Source of the DNA: Candidatus Aquiluna sp. IMCC13023
GTDB lineage: Bacteria > Actinomycetota > Actinomycetes > Actinomycetales > Microbacteriaceae
Assembly: GCF_000257665.1 (NCBI RefSeq)
Contig: NZ_AJKR01000003.1
Location: 186,001-250,000 of the forward strand
Reading direction: 5' to 3'
Length of the DNA stretch: 64,000 nt
The notes under the pieces are model-generated. The model ran no database searches, had not been told where the DNA came from, and saw nothing but the letters and a program-made list of their open reading frames with translations. A program made the position numbers and the translations under genes. Numbering within the stretch: the stretch's first letter is position 1; the number at the start of each line of letters is the position of its first letter. Positions 1 through 9,457 of the stretch are shown piece after piece.

Positions 1-1670
1 CCCTGACCCGCCAAAGCTTTTCGCTCGGCAATTGTCTGTCGTTTTTGTGCTTCCTTTGAAGACTTTTCGGCCTTGCCGCCGGCTAGTGACTTGGACACCT
101 TGAATTCGCCTCGTCCTTTATAGGAAACCTCTCTGGCTGAAAGATCAAATCCAGAGAAACGGTGACCCGAGGCGAAGAACTTGTTTCTGGCCAGCAGCTG
201 AACTAGTGGATGGGTGAACATGGTCACTACCAAGAGGTCAATCAAGGTTGTTAGACCCAAGGTGAACGCGAAGCCGCGAACCGAAGAGCTTGTTAGCAAG
301 TAGAGGACTACCGCTGCTGTAAAGCTAACGGCGTCTGAGATCAAGATTGTGCGTATTGCTCGCTTCCAACCAGCCTCGACTGCGCTTTCTAGATTTCTAC
401 CGTCTCGCAGCTCGTCCCTAATTCTTTCGAAGTAGACAATGAACGAGTCAGCGGTAATTCCAATAGCTACGATCAAACCGGCTACTCCAGCAAGTGAGAG
501 CCTGTAGCCCTGTCGCCATGATAGGAACGCAATTGCTAGATACACCAAGAGCGCGGCCACAATTAGCGACCCAAGAACTACGGTAGCTAGACCGCGGTAC
601 TGGAAGGCCATGTAGATAATCACGAAGATTAGACCGATTAGTCCGGCTAGCAGTCCGGAACGAAGAGATTCTGATCCAAGAGTCGCAGAGATGTTCTCCT
701 GAGACTGAACTTCAAACCCAATCGGTAGCGCACCGTACTTCAACTGATCAGCCAAAACCGTTGCGGATTCTTGAGTGAATGATCCTGTTATTTGAGCCTG
801 ACCATTCGTGATAACTGCGTTCGTCGATGGAGCTGTAATCACCAGGCCGTCAAGAGTGATGGCAAATTGATTCCCCGGACTTTGAAGTCCAAAGAGTCTT
901 GAGGTAACCAAACCGAACGCATCGGAGCCAGTCCCATCGAATTCTAAGTTGACTGCCCACGTGTTGGTGCTTGCACCTGTTTGAGTGGTCACTGTTCCAG
1001 CAGTGGCGTCTGAGATGTTAGCTCCCTGCACTTCTACCGGACCAAGGATGTACTTATAGAGTGACAGTTCGTCGCAAGTCACAAGACCTACAGTCGGATC
1101 ATCCACTTGTCCTGGTCCTCTAAACGGTAATGAACAGTCCAAGTTTTCAAATTGAGCCTGAAGACGCTCGGTTATCCAGGCAGCATCGCTGGCGTTCACT
1201 GGCGTGGTAGCCGTCACATCGCTGAAAGTTTCAAGGTCTACTGGAAGTGCGCCCTCAGCAGCAGGTGCAGAGATGCCCTGAACAATTACCGGCCGAAACT
1301 CAAGCAATGCGCTTGCCTTTATAAGTTGAAGAGTAGTTGCGTCTGGAGTCCCTGGAATTGCAACAACAATGTTTTGATTACCCTGAATCGAAACCTGCGC
1401 TTCTCCAACTCCGGATCCATCGATTCTCTGTCGAATGATGGTCACGGCCTGAGTTAGCTGCTCAGAACTTGCTTGGTCACCTTCGGCAATGGTGGGGGTC
1501 AGAATAATCTGGGTTCCGCCCTGAAGGTCAAGTCCCAACTCAGGTGCATATGATGCGCCGGGCTGAACCGTAGCTACACCCCAAACCATTAGCCCAATGA
1601 AGAAGACTGCAATACCGGTCAGCCATGAGAGCTTCCGTCTAGCGGATGTTGTAGTGGTGTTCTCAGCCAA
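1..1670 (-). CDS. secD: Protein translocase subunit SecD (3' end outside window)
   Basis: SecD is the membrane subunit that, with SecF and YajC, assists SecYEG-driven protein export using the proton gradient. About 556 codons are visible; the gene runs off the left edge. An N-terminal membrane helix (about residues 17-33) precedes the family motif LGLDLQGG (about 45-52), a periplasmic P1 region, and the C-terminal RND-type helices with GITADSFIVYFERI. The start is a TTG two bases after the yajC stop. It is favoured because GAGGAG lies about 8 bases upstream, inside the end of yajC, and no other start fits better. It is the last visible gene of the long minus-strand run, in the usual yajC-secD order. 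The call is firm; the exact C-terminus cannot be seen. Confidence 0.95.
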   Translation of the reverse strand, partial: MAENTTTTSARRKLSWLTGIAVFFIGLMVWGVATVQPGASYAPELGLDLQGGTQIILTPTIAEGDQASSEQLTQAVTIIRQRIDGSGVGEAQVSIQGNQNIVVAIPGTPDATTLQLIKASALLEFRPVIVQGISAPAAEGALPVDLETFSDVTATTPVNASDAAWITERLQAQFENLDCSLPFRGPGQVDDPTVGLVTCDELSLYKYILGPVEVQGANISDATAGTVTTQTGASTNTWAVNLEFDGTGSDAFGLVTSRLFGLQSPGNQFAITLDGLVITAPSTNAVITNGQAQITGSFTQESATVLADQLKYGALPIGFEVQSQENISATLGSESLRSGLLAGLIGLIFVIIYMAFQYRGLATVVLGSLIVAALLVYLAIAFLSWRQGYRLSLAGVAGLIVAIGITADSFIVYFERIRDELRDGRNLESAVEAGWKRAIRTILISDAVSFTAAVVLYLLTSSSVRGFAFTLGLTTLIDLLVVTMFTHPLVQLLARNKFFASGHRFSGFDLSAREVSYKGRGEFKVSKSLAGGKAEKSSKEAQKRQTIAERKALAGQ

Positions 1671-1672
1671 AG

Positions 1673-1927
1673 CTAGTTCTCCTCAGAAGTCTGGATTGCT
1701 CTTACTGCTTGCTTAAGCACCTTGAGCTTCGTACCCGGCGTGGTCTCTATCTCTAGGTCGTCTTCGCCAATGGCAATGACTTTTCCCTTGATACCCGCGT
1801 GGAGAATAACGTTTGACCCAACCTGAAGAGTCTCAACTAGATTCGCCGCGTCGCGCTTTCGCTTCCTGTTCTGGTTTACCAGCAACAGAATCATGGCGGC
1901 AAGAACCGCTAATAGTATTAAATCCAA
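1673..1927 (-). CDS. yajC: Preprotein translocase subunit YajC
   Basis: A small auxiliary protein of the SecDF translocase complex, 84 residues, normal for the family. It has one N-terminal membrane helix (residues 2-18) followed by a charged stretch (NRKRKR) and the YajC domain with the pattern VGSNVILHAGIKGKV. The start codon is TTG, preceded by AGGA 6 bases upstream. A TATAAT hexamer at about 1956-1961 (minus strand) lies in the 56-bp gap behind ruvB. yajC-secD may therefore have its own promoter in addition to readthrough from the operon. The stop lies 2 bases before the secD start, so translation is probably coupled. Confidence 0.93.
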   Translation of the reverse strand: MDLILLAVLAAMILLLVNQNRKRKRDAANLVETLQVGSNVILHAGIKGKVIAIGEDDLEIETTPGTKLKVLKQAVRAIQTSEEN

Positions 1928-1955
1928 GGTTTTCCTAACCGATTGGTACCCCGAA

Positions 1956-1961
1956 ATTATA
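1956..1961 (-). promoter_or_regulatory. Candidate -10 box of an internal promoter for yajC-secD
   Basis: A perfect TATAAT on the minus strand, about 29 bases before the yajC TTG, in the only gap of more than 20 bp in the ten-gene run. No convincing -35 hexamer was seen. The function is inferred from sequence only. Confidence 0.45.
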
Positions 1962-1983
1962 GGGCTTAGATGAAAAACTTGCT

Positions 1984-2955
1984 CTACTGAATCCCTAAAT
2001 GAACTAAACCGTGACTTGTTATCTCTCTGCCGCGCGGTGTTCGCTGCAATAATCCGGCTCTAATCAAGAAAGGTTCTATCACGGCTTCAATGGTCTCGGG
2101 CTCTTCGCCGAGGGCGACGGCGAGGGTCGAAAGCCCTACCGGCTTGGCGCTAAATTTAGTTGCCAGCATTGTCAGGAGAGTTCTGTCTACTCGATCCAGG
2201 CCCAATTTATCCACCTCGAATAATGTCATCGCGTCTAACGCTATTCCGTAATCAATAACGCTGTGCTCATTGACGCTTGCAAAATCACGCACTCGCCTAA
2301 GCAGGCGATTTGCGATTCGAGGCGTACCTCGCGATCGAGTGCTCAATAAATCAAGCGCCTCGGCTTGCAGGTCGATGCCGAGTTTCAGCGAAGATGCTTC
2401 TAGCACTCGTGCAATCTCATCGGCTTCGTAGTACTCGAGGAAAGCCGTGAAACCAAAACGGTCCCTGAGAGGAGTAGGCAGCATTCCGCTTCTAGTAGTC
2501 GCACCAATAAGTGTGAACGGCTCGATATCAAGAGAAATAGAAGCTGCGCCTGGACCTTTGCCAACCATCACGTCAACTCGAAAATCTTCCATCGCCAGAT
2601 ACAGCATCTCCTCGGCACTTCTTGACATGCGGTGGATTTCATCGATAAACAAAACGTCACCGGCCTCAAGGGCAGAGAGTATCGATGCCAGGTCACCCGA
2701 AGATTGAATTGCTGGGCCGCTAGTCAGCTTGAGGGTCCGCTCCGCCTCATGGGCAACAATCATTGCGAGGGTGGTTTTACCAAGGCCAGGAGGCCCTGCT
2801 AGCAAGATGTGATCCGCGGTCCTTCCACCCAGCTTGGCCGCCTTTATCACTAGCGAAATCTGCTTAACAACTTTTTCTTGGCCTACGAAGTCTCCAAGAA
2901 CTTTTGGTCTCAGTGCTGCTTCGAGAGCCCTCTCCTCAGGTGCGGACTCAATCAT
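1984..2955 (-). CDS. ruvB: Holliday junction branch migration ATPase RuvB
   Basis: AAA+ motor that, with RuvA, drives branch migration of Holliday junctions during recombination and repair. Walker [10 protein letters not shown] (about residues 54-62), Walker B FIDEIH (about 103-108), sensor/arginine-finger region with [16 protein letters not shown], and a C-terminal winged helix ([15 protein letters not shown]). At 323 residues it is normal for RuvB, though with a short N-terminus. It overlaps ruvA by 4 bases (ATGA type), giving coupled translation in ruvC-ruvA-ruvB. Confidence 0.97.
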   Translation of the reverse strand: MIESAPEERALEAALRPKVLGDFVGQEKVVKQISLVIKAAKLGGRTADHILLAGPPGLGKTTLAMIVAHEAERTLKLTSGPAIQSSGDLASILSALEAGDVLFIDEIHRMSRSAEEMLYLAMEDFRVDVMVGKGPGAASISLDIEPFTLIGATTRSGMLPTPLRDRFGFTAFLEYYEADEIARVLEASSLKLGIDLQAEALDLLSTRSRGTPRIANRLLRRVRDFASVNEHSVIDYGIALDAMTLFEVDKLGLDRVDRTLLTMLATKFSAKPVGLSTLAVALGEEPETIEAVIEPFLIRAGLLQRTPRGREITSHGLVHLGIQ

Positions 2956-3518
2956 GAGGTCAACTTCGAACGACCAAGTTCGGCTAATGCCAGCTTTAGC
3001 AGCGCAGACTCAGAAAGTGACTGATCAAGGCTTGAAAGAAGCTTCCTGGACGCAATTTCATCGCCACCCAGTTGAAGCATCGCCTGCAGAACGTTTTCAT
3101 TGACCCTGACGCTTGAGGACAACCCCACCTTGCCGCTCAAGGTGATCAATACCAGTTTCGCCGTCTTCGGTCCGATTCCTGGAATCGAGCGAAACGCACT
3201 CTCGTCCTGGGAATTGATTGCATTGACTAAGAGGTCACCGGTCAGCCCAGAAAGTGTTGTCATTGCAAGCCTGGGACCAATTCCATTCACACCGCAGAGC
3301 AAGTCAAATAGTTCAGCCTCTTGGCTGGTCTGAAAACCAAACAAGGAAAGATCGTCTTCTCTAACCACAAGTTTTGTTTGTATCAAGAGCTCTTGGCCGA
3401 CCGAGAGTTTTGCTGCGTGACGACTAGTGACCTGAATCGAAAAACCAACACCTGATACAACCAGCGTAAGACGATCTTGGCCCAAGTGGCTAATGGTTCC
3501 CTGCAGGCTTGATATCAC
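2952..3518 (-). CDS. ruvA: Holliday junction DNA helicase subunit RuvA
   Basis: RuvA binds the four-way junction and loads RuvB. The 188-residue protein has the N-terminal OB-fold ([13 protein letters not shown]), two helix-hairpin-helix segments ([13 protein letters not shown] and [15 protein letters not shown]), and a C-terminal RuvB-binding domain. It starts 4 bases after the ruvC stop and overlaps ruvB. Confidence 0.96.
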   Translation of the reverse strand: MISSLQGTISHLGQDRLTLVVSGVGFSIQVTSRHAAKLSVGQELLIQTKLVVREDDLSLFGFQTSQEAELFDLLCGVNGIGPRLAMTTLSGLTGDLLVNAINSQDESAFRSIPGIGPKTAKLVLITLSGKVGLSSSVRVNENVLQAMLQLGGDEIASRKLLSSLDQSLSESALLKLALAELGRSKLTS

Positions 3519-3522
3519 GTAA

Positions 3523-4050
3523 CTAACCTAATCTGCGGTTGGCACTCTTAGCTGCTGCGACCCACTTTTGCTGGGCATTAGTGCCTAGGCCCTTAGCTCT
3601 CTTCGATGCGCAAATCGCAACAGCCAAGGCGTCTGCGACGTCGGCTGGTTTCGGAGTTTCTTCTAAGTTCAGCGTTCGCCTAACCATTTCTGACACCTGT
3701 GCTTTGTCGGCTCTGCCGTTCCCCGCAACGGCAAGCTTGACCTCACTCGGAGTGAAAAATTCAAGTGGTATGTCGTGCCTGAAGGCCAGAGCCATCAGCG
3801 CGCCTGATATTTGAGCCACCCCCATCACGCTTCTAAGGTTCGCCTGCGCAAACACACGCTCGATCGCTATAAGAGCTGGCTTGTGGGTTTCAATAATTCT
3901 GTCCAGAGAGTCCGCTATAGAACCGACTCTATCCCGCGGATCCTGAGTCGGTGACGAAGTAAAGTGACCATAGTCAACTGCCGTGAGGCCGGAGATTAGG
4001 CCGAACCCACATCGCGTGAGCCCAGGGTCAACTCCGAGAATTAGTTCCAC
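3523..4050 (-). CDS. ruvC: Crossover junction endodeoxyribonuclease RuvC
   Basis: Metal-dependent resolvase that cleaves Holliday junctions symmetrically. It has an RNase H-like fold: the first acidic residue is D8 in LGVDPG, then the E of IAIERVF and the aspartates of PADVADALAVA near the C-terminus. At 175 residues it is normal. The start codon directly abuts the last base of yebC, the conserved actinobacterial order yebC-ruvC-ruvA-ruvB. Confidence 0.96.
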   Translation of the reverse strand: MELILGVDPGLTRCGFGLISGLTAVDYGHFTSSPTQDPRDRVGSIADSLDRIIETHKPALIAIERVFAQANLRSVMGVAQISGALMALAFRHDIPLEFFTPSEVKLAVAGNGRADKAQVSEMVRRTLNLEETPKPADVADALAVAICASKRAKGLGTNAQQKWVAAAKSANRRLG

Positions 4051-4805
4051 TAGCTAATGGCTTCTAGCTCGGCCATAACCGCTTCTGAAATCTCCATGTT
4101 TGTATAGACTTCCTGGACATCATCAAGTTCTTCCAGCGCTTCGATAAGGTCAATTACCTTCTTGGCGTTGGCGGCATCAACGTCGACCTTCAAAGATGAA
4201 ACAAATTCCACGTCCGCCGATTCGTAATCAATCGTTGACTGCTGGAGAGCAGTCCTGGTTTCTGTCATCTTGCTTGGGTCACAGGTCAACACGAAGTTTT
4301 CACCAATTAGCTGAAGGTCCTCAACGCCGTGCTCGATTGTTGCTTCAAGAATCGCGTCTTCGCTGAAGGTGCCAGGAACCGATATGACTCCCTTGCGAGC
4401 AAACTGATAACTCACCGAGCCGGGATCCGCCATGTTTCCAGAATTCTTACCAACAGCAAGCCTTACCTCTGCTGCAGCGCGATTCCTGTTATCCGTGAGG
4501 CATTCGATCATTACCGCCACCCCAGCAGGCCCATATCCTTCGTAAATAATGTTGTGGTACTCAACGCCATCGCCTAATTCGCCCGCGCCACGCTTGACCG
4601 CACGATCGATGTTATCTCCGGGCAAAGAAAGCTTTTTGGCTTTGTAGATAGCCTCGTACAGGGTTGGGTTTCCTTCAAGGTCGGAGCCGCCTAGGCGCGC
4701 CGCCACCTCAATGTTTTTGATAAGTTTCGCAAACAGCTTGGCTCTCTTGGAGTCGTTAGCTGCTTTTTTGTGCTTGGTTGTTGCCCATTTGGAGTGACCT
4801 GACAT
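4050..4805 (-). CDS. YebC/PmpR family protein
   Basis: TACO1/YebC family, 251 residues, with the family signature start MSGHSKWATTKHKKAA and the conserved segment IIYEGYGPAGVA. Members are described as transcriptional regulators, and more recently as factors that relieve ribosome stalling at proline-rich stretches. Which role applies here cannot be read from sequence. Location between pdxT and ruvC is typical for actinobacteria. Confidence 0.93.
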   Translation of the reverse strand: MSGHSKWATTKHKKAANDSKRAKLFAKLIKNIEVAARLGGSDLEGNPTLYEAIYKAKKLSLPGDNIDRAVKRGAGELGDGVEYHNIIYEGYGPAGVAVMIECLTDNRNRAAAEVRLAVGKNSGNMADPGSVSYQFARKGVISVPGTFSEDAILEATIEHGVEDLQLIGENFVLTCDPSKMTETRTALQQSTIDYESADVEFVSSLKVDVDAANAKKVIDLIEALEELDDVQEVYTNMEISEAVMAELEAIS

Positions 4806-4820
4806 AGTTCCTCTAAATTA

Positions 4821-5393
4821 CTAGCTTTGGTGCTCTTCAACGAGCGAAATGAATAACTTATGTAAATGTGTCGCTCCGGTCAGCTCCGGGTGGAAGCTTG
4901 CGCCCATGAGGTTTCGAAACTTCACCGCCACTGGTTCTTGGTTATGGGTTGCCAACACTTCACAGTTTCCAGCCTCGAGTATTTTCGGAGCTCGGATGAA
5001 AGCTACGTTTTCAGAGGTACCATCGGCAAACACAACGGAGCCCTCAAATGAATTCAGTTGACCGCCATATGCATTGCGCTCCGTCTTGACTGGAAGCCCA
5101 GTGATTAGCTCCTGATCTGGAAGCGCTCCGATTACTTCATCCGAAATAAGTATCAGCCCGGCGCAAGTGCCAAGCACCGGCTTCGATTTGGCAAATGTTC
5201 TAACCTGCGGCATAAGATCAAAGTTCACCAGAAGCTTCGAAATGGTTGTCGACTCCCCCCCGGGGATTATCAACGCATCGACGGCTGCTAAATCGCCCTC
5301 TGTCTTGACGGCAAGACCCTCTACCCCTAATTGTTTTAGGAGTAGAAGGTGCTCTCGGCTATCGCCCTGAAGAGCGAGAACGCCTATTCGCAA
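4821..5393 (-). CDS. pdxT: Pyridoxal 5'-phosphate synthase glutaminase subunit PdxT
   Basis: Class I glutaminase that feeds ammonia to PdxS for de novo PLP synthesis. Motifs: PGGEST (about residues 45-50), the nucleophile Cys in LGTCAGL, and the His/Glu pair in SFHPEL near the C-terminus. 190 residues, normal length. Its start codon immediately follows the pdxS stop, so the two subunits are probably made in a fixed ratio. Confidence 0.97.
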   Translation of the reverse strand: MRIGVLALQGDSREHLLLLKQLGVEGLAVKTEGDLAAVDALIIPGGESTTISKLLVNFDLMPQVRTFAKSKPVLGTCAGLILISDEVIGALPDQELITGLPVKTERNAYGGQLNSFEGSVVFADGTSENVAFIRAPKILEAGNCEVLATHNQEPVAVKFRNLMGASFHPELTGATHLHKLFISLVEEHQS

Positions 5394-6287
5394 TTACCAG
5401 CCACGCTCCGAAAGCCTGTGTGGTGCTGGCAGGTCGTTGACATTAATGCCCACCATCGCCTCACCTAGACCACGGGAAGCGTTTGCTACCACATCTGCAT
5501 CGTTGTAAAAAGTAGTCGCTTTGACGATCGCTGCTGCGCGAGCAACCGGGTTACCAGACTTGAACACTCCGGACCCAACAAATACTCCGTCGGCACCCAT
5601 CTGCATCATCATGGCCGCGTCCGCAGGAGTAGCAACTCCTCCGGCGACAAATAGCACTACTGGCAACTTGCCTTCTCTAGCTACCTGCTTCACAAGAGCG
5701 TATGGGGCTTGAAGCTCTTTGGCGGCAACGAATAGCTCGTCATCGCTTCTGGATGAAAGAGCTCGGATTTCGCCAAAGATAGTCCTGATGTGCTTGGTGG
5801 CTTCCGAAACGTCTCCGGTTCCGGCTTCGCCCTTTGACCTGATCATCGCTGCACCCTCGGTGATGCGGCGAAGCGCCTCGCCCAAGTTGGTAGCTCCACA
5901 AACAAAAGGAATGTCGAATTTCCACTTATCAATGTGATTAATGTAATCGGCTGGGCTCAAAACCTCTGACTCATCGATGTAGTCAACCTTGAGAGACTGA
6001 AGAATCTGCGCCTCAACGAAGTGACCGATGCGAACCTTGGCCATCACAGGAATTGACACGGCTGCCCTGATGCCATCAAGCAAGTCTGGATCGCTCATCC
6101 TGGCTACGCCACCCTGAGCTCTGATGTCTGCTGGAACGCGCTCTAGAGCCATTACGGCTACGGCTCCGGCATCTTGAGCGATGATTGCCTGCTCCGCGTT
6201 TACAACGTCCATGATGACGCCACCCTTTAGCATTTCAGCTAATCCGGACTTAACTAAGGGCGTTGATTCTGTCGTGTTGTTTGTCAT
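5394..6287 (-). CDS. pdxS: Pyridoxal 5'-phosphate synthase lyase subunit PdxS
   Basis: The (beta/alpha)8 synthase that builds PLP from ribose 5-phosphate, glyceraldehyde 3-phosphate and ammonia delivered by PdxT. The 297-residue protein carries the family segments [22 protein letters not shown] (with the Schiff-base lysine) and DESEVL. It starts 9 bases after the HIT gene. In many actinobacteria several phosphatidylinositol genes lie between these two; here they are directly adjacent. Confidence 0.97.
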   Translation of the reverse strand: MTNNTTESTPLVKSGLAEMLKGGVIMDVVNAEQAIIAQDAGAVAVMALERVPADIRAQGGVARMSDPDLLDGIRAAVSIPVMAKVRIGHFVEAQILQSLKVDYIDESEVLSPADYINHIDKWKFDIPFVCGATNLGEALRRITEGAAMIRSKGEAGTGDVSEATKHIRTIFGEIRALSSRSDDELFVAAKELQAPYALVKQVAREGKLPVVLFVAGGVATPADAAMMMQMGADGVFVGSGVFKSGNPVARAAAIVKATTFYNDADVVANASRGLGEAMVGINVNDLPAPHRLSERGW

Positions 6288-6296
6288 GCTCTAATC

Positions 6297-6830
6297 CTAA
6301 ACTCCGTCTATCCAGTTGGTAGCAATTGTTTCCCTAACTTCACCCAGAAGTTTTGGAATCGCTTTGGTCTGAGCAATAATCGGAAAAAAGTTGGAATCAT
6401 TCCTCCAACGGGGAACTATATGTTGGTGAAGATGCTCTGCGATACCAGCGCCCGCAACTTGACCTTGATTCATACCAATGTTGAAGCCATGCGCCCTTGA
6501 GGTTGCCTCTATCGTTGCCATCGCCTGTTGAGTCAAGAGCGCAATCTCAGCGGTCTCCGCAAGCGTTGCCTTGTCATAGGTTGCGACATGCCTGTATGGG
6601 CAGACAAGCAAGTGCCCTGCGTTGTAGGGGAACAGATTCAAAAGCACATACGCTGTGACTCCGCGCTTAACAATTAGCCCGTCTTCGTCTGATTTATTAG
6701 GTGCATCGCAAAAGACGCAGTCGTCGGTTGGAGGCTTCTGTAGGTCCTCTATGTAGACCAACCGATGAGGAGTCCAGAGCCTCTCGAAGCCGTCCTGCAT
6801 CCCAGTCATATTGTCTAGGTATTCGCTCAT
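6297..6830 (-). CDS. HIT-domain nucleotide hydrolase/phosphorylase
   Basis: Histidine-triad protein of 177 residues with the catalytic triad H133-x-H135-x-H137 (HLHQHIVPRW) and the supporting segment LNLFPYNAGHLLVCP. A cysteine pair C38/C41 (CVFC) could help bind a metal, as in related AP4A phosphorylases. Close actinobacterial relatives next to thrS act on diadenosine polyphosphates. The exact substrate is inferred. It overlaps the thrS stop by one base, which supports a link to aminoacyl-AMP or Ap4A by-products of the synthetase. Confidence 0.9.
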   Translation of the reverse strand: MSEYLDNMTGMQDGFERLWTPHRLVYIEDLQKPPTDDCVFCDAPNKSDEDGLIVKRGVTAYVLLNLFPYNAGHLLVCPYRHVATYDKATLAETAEIALLTQQAMATIEATSRAHGFNIGMNQGQVAGAGIAEHLHQHIVPRWRNDSNFFPIIAQTKAIPKLLGEVRETIATNWIDGV

Positions 6831-8815
6831 TAGACCTGTTCCTTGTTACTGATCGCATCTCGAATGATTTGTTTGGCTTCTTCAAGTGGAATATCGTTGC
6901 GCTGATTCCCGTCCCGGAATCTAAAAGCCAGAGTTCCGGCTTCAACGTCTCTTGCACCCGCAAGAATTATGAATGGAACCCGATCAAGAGTGTGGTCTCG
7001 GATCTTCTTTTGCATCCGGCTGTCTGAGTGGTCCACATTTATGCGGACTCCCTCTTTCTTCAAAGAACCGGCAAAGCTATCTAGATAATCTGCAAATTCG
7101 TCGGCAACAGGAATGCACACAGCTTGGACCGGAGCGAGCCAAGGTGGGAAGTGGCCGGCGTAGTGCTCAGTTAGCACTCCAAAGAATCGTTCGATCGATC
7201 CAAATAAAGCGCGGTGAATCATGATCGGCTGATGCCTTCCACCATCCGACCCTACGTATTCCAACTTGAAGCGATCTGGGAGATTGAAGTCAAGCTGAAT
7301 TGTGCTCATTTGCCAGGTGCGACCAATTGCATCTCTTGCCTGGACAGATATTTTTGGACCGTAAAATGCCGCGCCGCCAGGATCCGCCACCAACTCTAAA
7401 CCGGAGTCCATTGCCACCTGCTCGAGTGTCTTTGTGGCGGATTCCCAAATGGCATCCTCACCGACAAACTTCGGATTGCCCTCTTCTCTGGTGGATAGCT
7501 CAAGGTAGAAATCGTTCAATCCGTAATCGCGAAGAAGATCAAGCACAAACTTCAAAACGCTTGTCAACTCTTCCTGCAACTGTTCCTGAGTGACAAATAA
7601 GTGAGCATCGTCCTGAGTCATACCGCGAACCCTTGTTAGGCCATGCAAAACGCCAGATTTCTCGTAGCGATAAACAGACCCGAACTCAAACATGCGAAGC
7701 GGTAGTTCTCGATAGCTTCTAGAGCGAGACTTAAAAATCAGAATATGAAATGGGCAGTTCATGGGCTTCAGGTAATAATCAACGCCCTGCTTGCGAACTT
7801 CTCCGTCTTCGCCAACTTCAGCATCCAGCTTCATTGGTGGGAACATCCCGTCGGAATACCAATTCAAATGTCCGCTTTGCTCAAAAAGATTCGACTTAGT
7901 TATGTGAGGCGTGTAGACGAACTCATACCCGGCCTCTTCGTGCTTAGCGCGTGAGTAGTCCTCCATGACTTTTCGTATGATTCCACCCTTTGGGTGAAAC
8001 ACCGCAAGACCCGATCCGATCTCCTCGGGAAAGCTGAATAGATCAAGCTCTGCGCCAAGCTTTCTGTGGTCGCGCTTGGCTGCTTGCTCAATTCTGTCTA
8101 GGTGCTCCTCAAGAGCCTCCTTGGTCGGCCACGCCGTTCCATAGATGCGCTGAAGTTGTTTATTGTTTTCATTGCCTCGCCAGTAAGCAGCTGCGCTTCT
8201 AGTCAATGAGAAACTCTTGCCAATTTGTCTGGTATTTGGCAGGTGAGGGCCCCTGCATAGATCGCGCCATGCGAAGATACCGTCCGGGTTGGTGTTTTCA
8301 TAAACCGAGAGCCCTCCGGAAGACACTTCAACCGATCCCTCTTGGACATCCTCAGACTTGAGTCCGATGAGCTCTAGCTTGTAAGGCTCATTGGCCATGA
8401 GTCCCTTGGCTTCTTCATCCGAAACTTCAACGCGCGTAAAACGCTGAGATTTACCGACTAGTTCCTTCATGCGCTTTTCTATGCGCTTTAGATCTTCTGG
8501 AACAAACGGCTCTAAAACATCAAAATCGAAATAGAAACCATCGGTGATGTAAGGGCCGATGCCGAGCTTGGCGTGCGGGAACATCTCCTGCACGGCCTGG
8601 GCCATGACGTGAGCTGTTGAGTGACGAAGTATTTCAAGCCCCGCCGGAGAGTCGATAAGTATTCCCTCGACCTGATCTTCTGCGTTTACAACGTGAGACA
8701 AGTCCCTGGCTTCACCGTTGACGTGCATTGCAATGACCTCACGCAGTTCGAAAAGATCAAAACCGGTGGCTCCCTCACTTACCTGGTGAGTCTTCCCTGC
8801 TAACAATATGTTCAC
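6830..8815 (-). CDS. thrS: Threonine--tRNA ligase
   Basis: Class II synthetase charging tRNA-Thr. The 661 residues carry an N-terminal TGS domain (about 1-60), an editing domain with [10 protein letters not shown], the catalytic core with the zinc-binding cysteine in KPMNCPFH, and a C-terminal anticodon-binding domain. The start is GTG at 8815 with AAGGAG 6 bases upstream. It is the first gene of the ten-gene minus-strand run and divergent from the VIT-family gene. Confidence 0.97.
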   Translation of the reverse strand: MNILLAGKTHQVSEGATGFDLFELREVIAMHVNGEARDLSHVVNAEDQVEGILIDSPAGLEILRHSTAHVMAQAVQEMFPHAKLGIGPYITDGFYFDFDVLEPFVPEDLKRIEKRMKELVGKSQRFTRVEVSDEEAKGLMANEPYKLELIGLKSEDVQEGSVEVSSGGLSVYENTNPDGIFAWRDLCRGPHLPNTRQIGKSFSLTRSAAAYWRGNENNKQLQRIYGTAWPTKEALEEHLDRIEQAAKRDHRKLGAELDLFSFPEEIGSGLAVFHPKGGIIRKVMEDYSRAKHEEAGYEFVYTPHITKSNLFEQSGHLNWYSDGMFPPMKLDAEVGEDGEVRKQGVDYYLKPMNCPFHILIFKSRSRSYRELPLRMFEFGSVYRYEKSGVLHGLTRVRGMTQDDAHLFVTQEQLQEELTSVLKFVLDLLRDYGLNDFYLELSTREEGNPKFVGEDAIWESATKTLEQVAMDSGLELVADPGGAAFYGPKISVQARDAIGRTWQMSTIQLDFNLPDRFKLEYVGSDGGRHQPIMIHRALFGSIERFFGVLTEHYAGHFPPWLAPVQAVCIPVADEFADYLDSFAGSLKKEGVRINVDHSDSRMQKKIRDHTLDRVPFIILAGARDVEAGTLAFRFRDGNQRNDIPLEEAKQIIRDAISNKEQV

Positions 8816-8902
8816 TTGTGCTCCTTCTATCCTTCAAAGTCTATCGACCGAGTTAGGCATGCCTTGCTAGTAATGGCTCAAACAACTCAGCAAAATTGGA
8901 CT

Positions 8903-9439
8903 ATGAATGCAAATAAAGATCGTGATCTTGAGCGAAAGCTAAATTGGCTGAGGGCAGCAGTTCTTGGCGCAAATGATGGCATTGTCTCGGTCGCTGGGAT
9001 CGTTGTGGGGGTAGCCGCCGCGGGAGCAAGCTATGAGGTAATTCTCCTCGCTGGTATCGCGGCAGTGGTCGCAGGCGCAATCTCCATGGGTGGAGGCGAG
9101 TTCATTAGCGTGAGTGCTCAGCGTGACACCGAAATCGCACACGGCAGAAAAAAGGGAAGCATAAACGCAAGACCTTGGTCTGCTGCCTGGTCCTCGCTTC
9201 TGGCCTTTGTATCTGGCGCCGCGCTGCCCTTGCTAGCGATCACCGGTCCTTGGCAAGCAATTAGCATTCAAGCTACCTTTGTGAGCGTTGTTGTAGCGCT
9301 AGGACTTACCGGATGGTGGGCGGCATGGGCCGGCAGCACACCGGTTCTGAAATCAATTGCACGAAACATCGTGATTAGTACTCTGACAATGGGAATTTCC
9401 TACGCAATTGGAGCACTTTTGGGCGTAACAGTCCTCTAG
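8903..9439 (+). CDS. VIT1/CCC1-family transporter without the usual cytosolic metal-binding domain
   Basis: Vacuolar-iron-transporter-like membrane protein, probably exporting Fe2+ or Mn2+ from the cytosol. The family hallmark LRAAVLGANDGIVS lies in TM1 and GAISMGGGEFISVSAQRD at the end of TM2. Three further hydrophobic helices follow. The hinge between TM2 and TM3 is only about 20 residues (EIAHGRKKGSINARP); typical bacterial members insert about 60-70 residues with glutamate-rich metal-binding helices there. The start is uncertain: ATG 8903 fits homologues and has CAAAAT 6 bases upstream; ATG 8873 and 8816 are in frame. No Shine-Dalgarno sequence is seen for any of them. Confidence 0.85.
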   Translation: MNANKDRDLERKLNWLRAAVLGANDGIVSVAGIVVGVAAAGASYEVILLAGIAAVVAGAISMGGGEFISVSAQRDTEIAHGRKKGSINARPWSAAWSSLLAFVSGAALPLLAITGPWQAISIQATFVSVVVALGLTGWWAAWAGSTPVLKSIARNIVISTLTMGISYAIGALLGVTVL

Positions 9440-9457
9440 AGCGATTACCCTCTTAGT

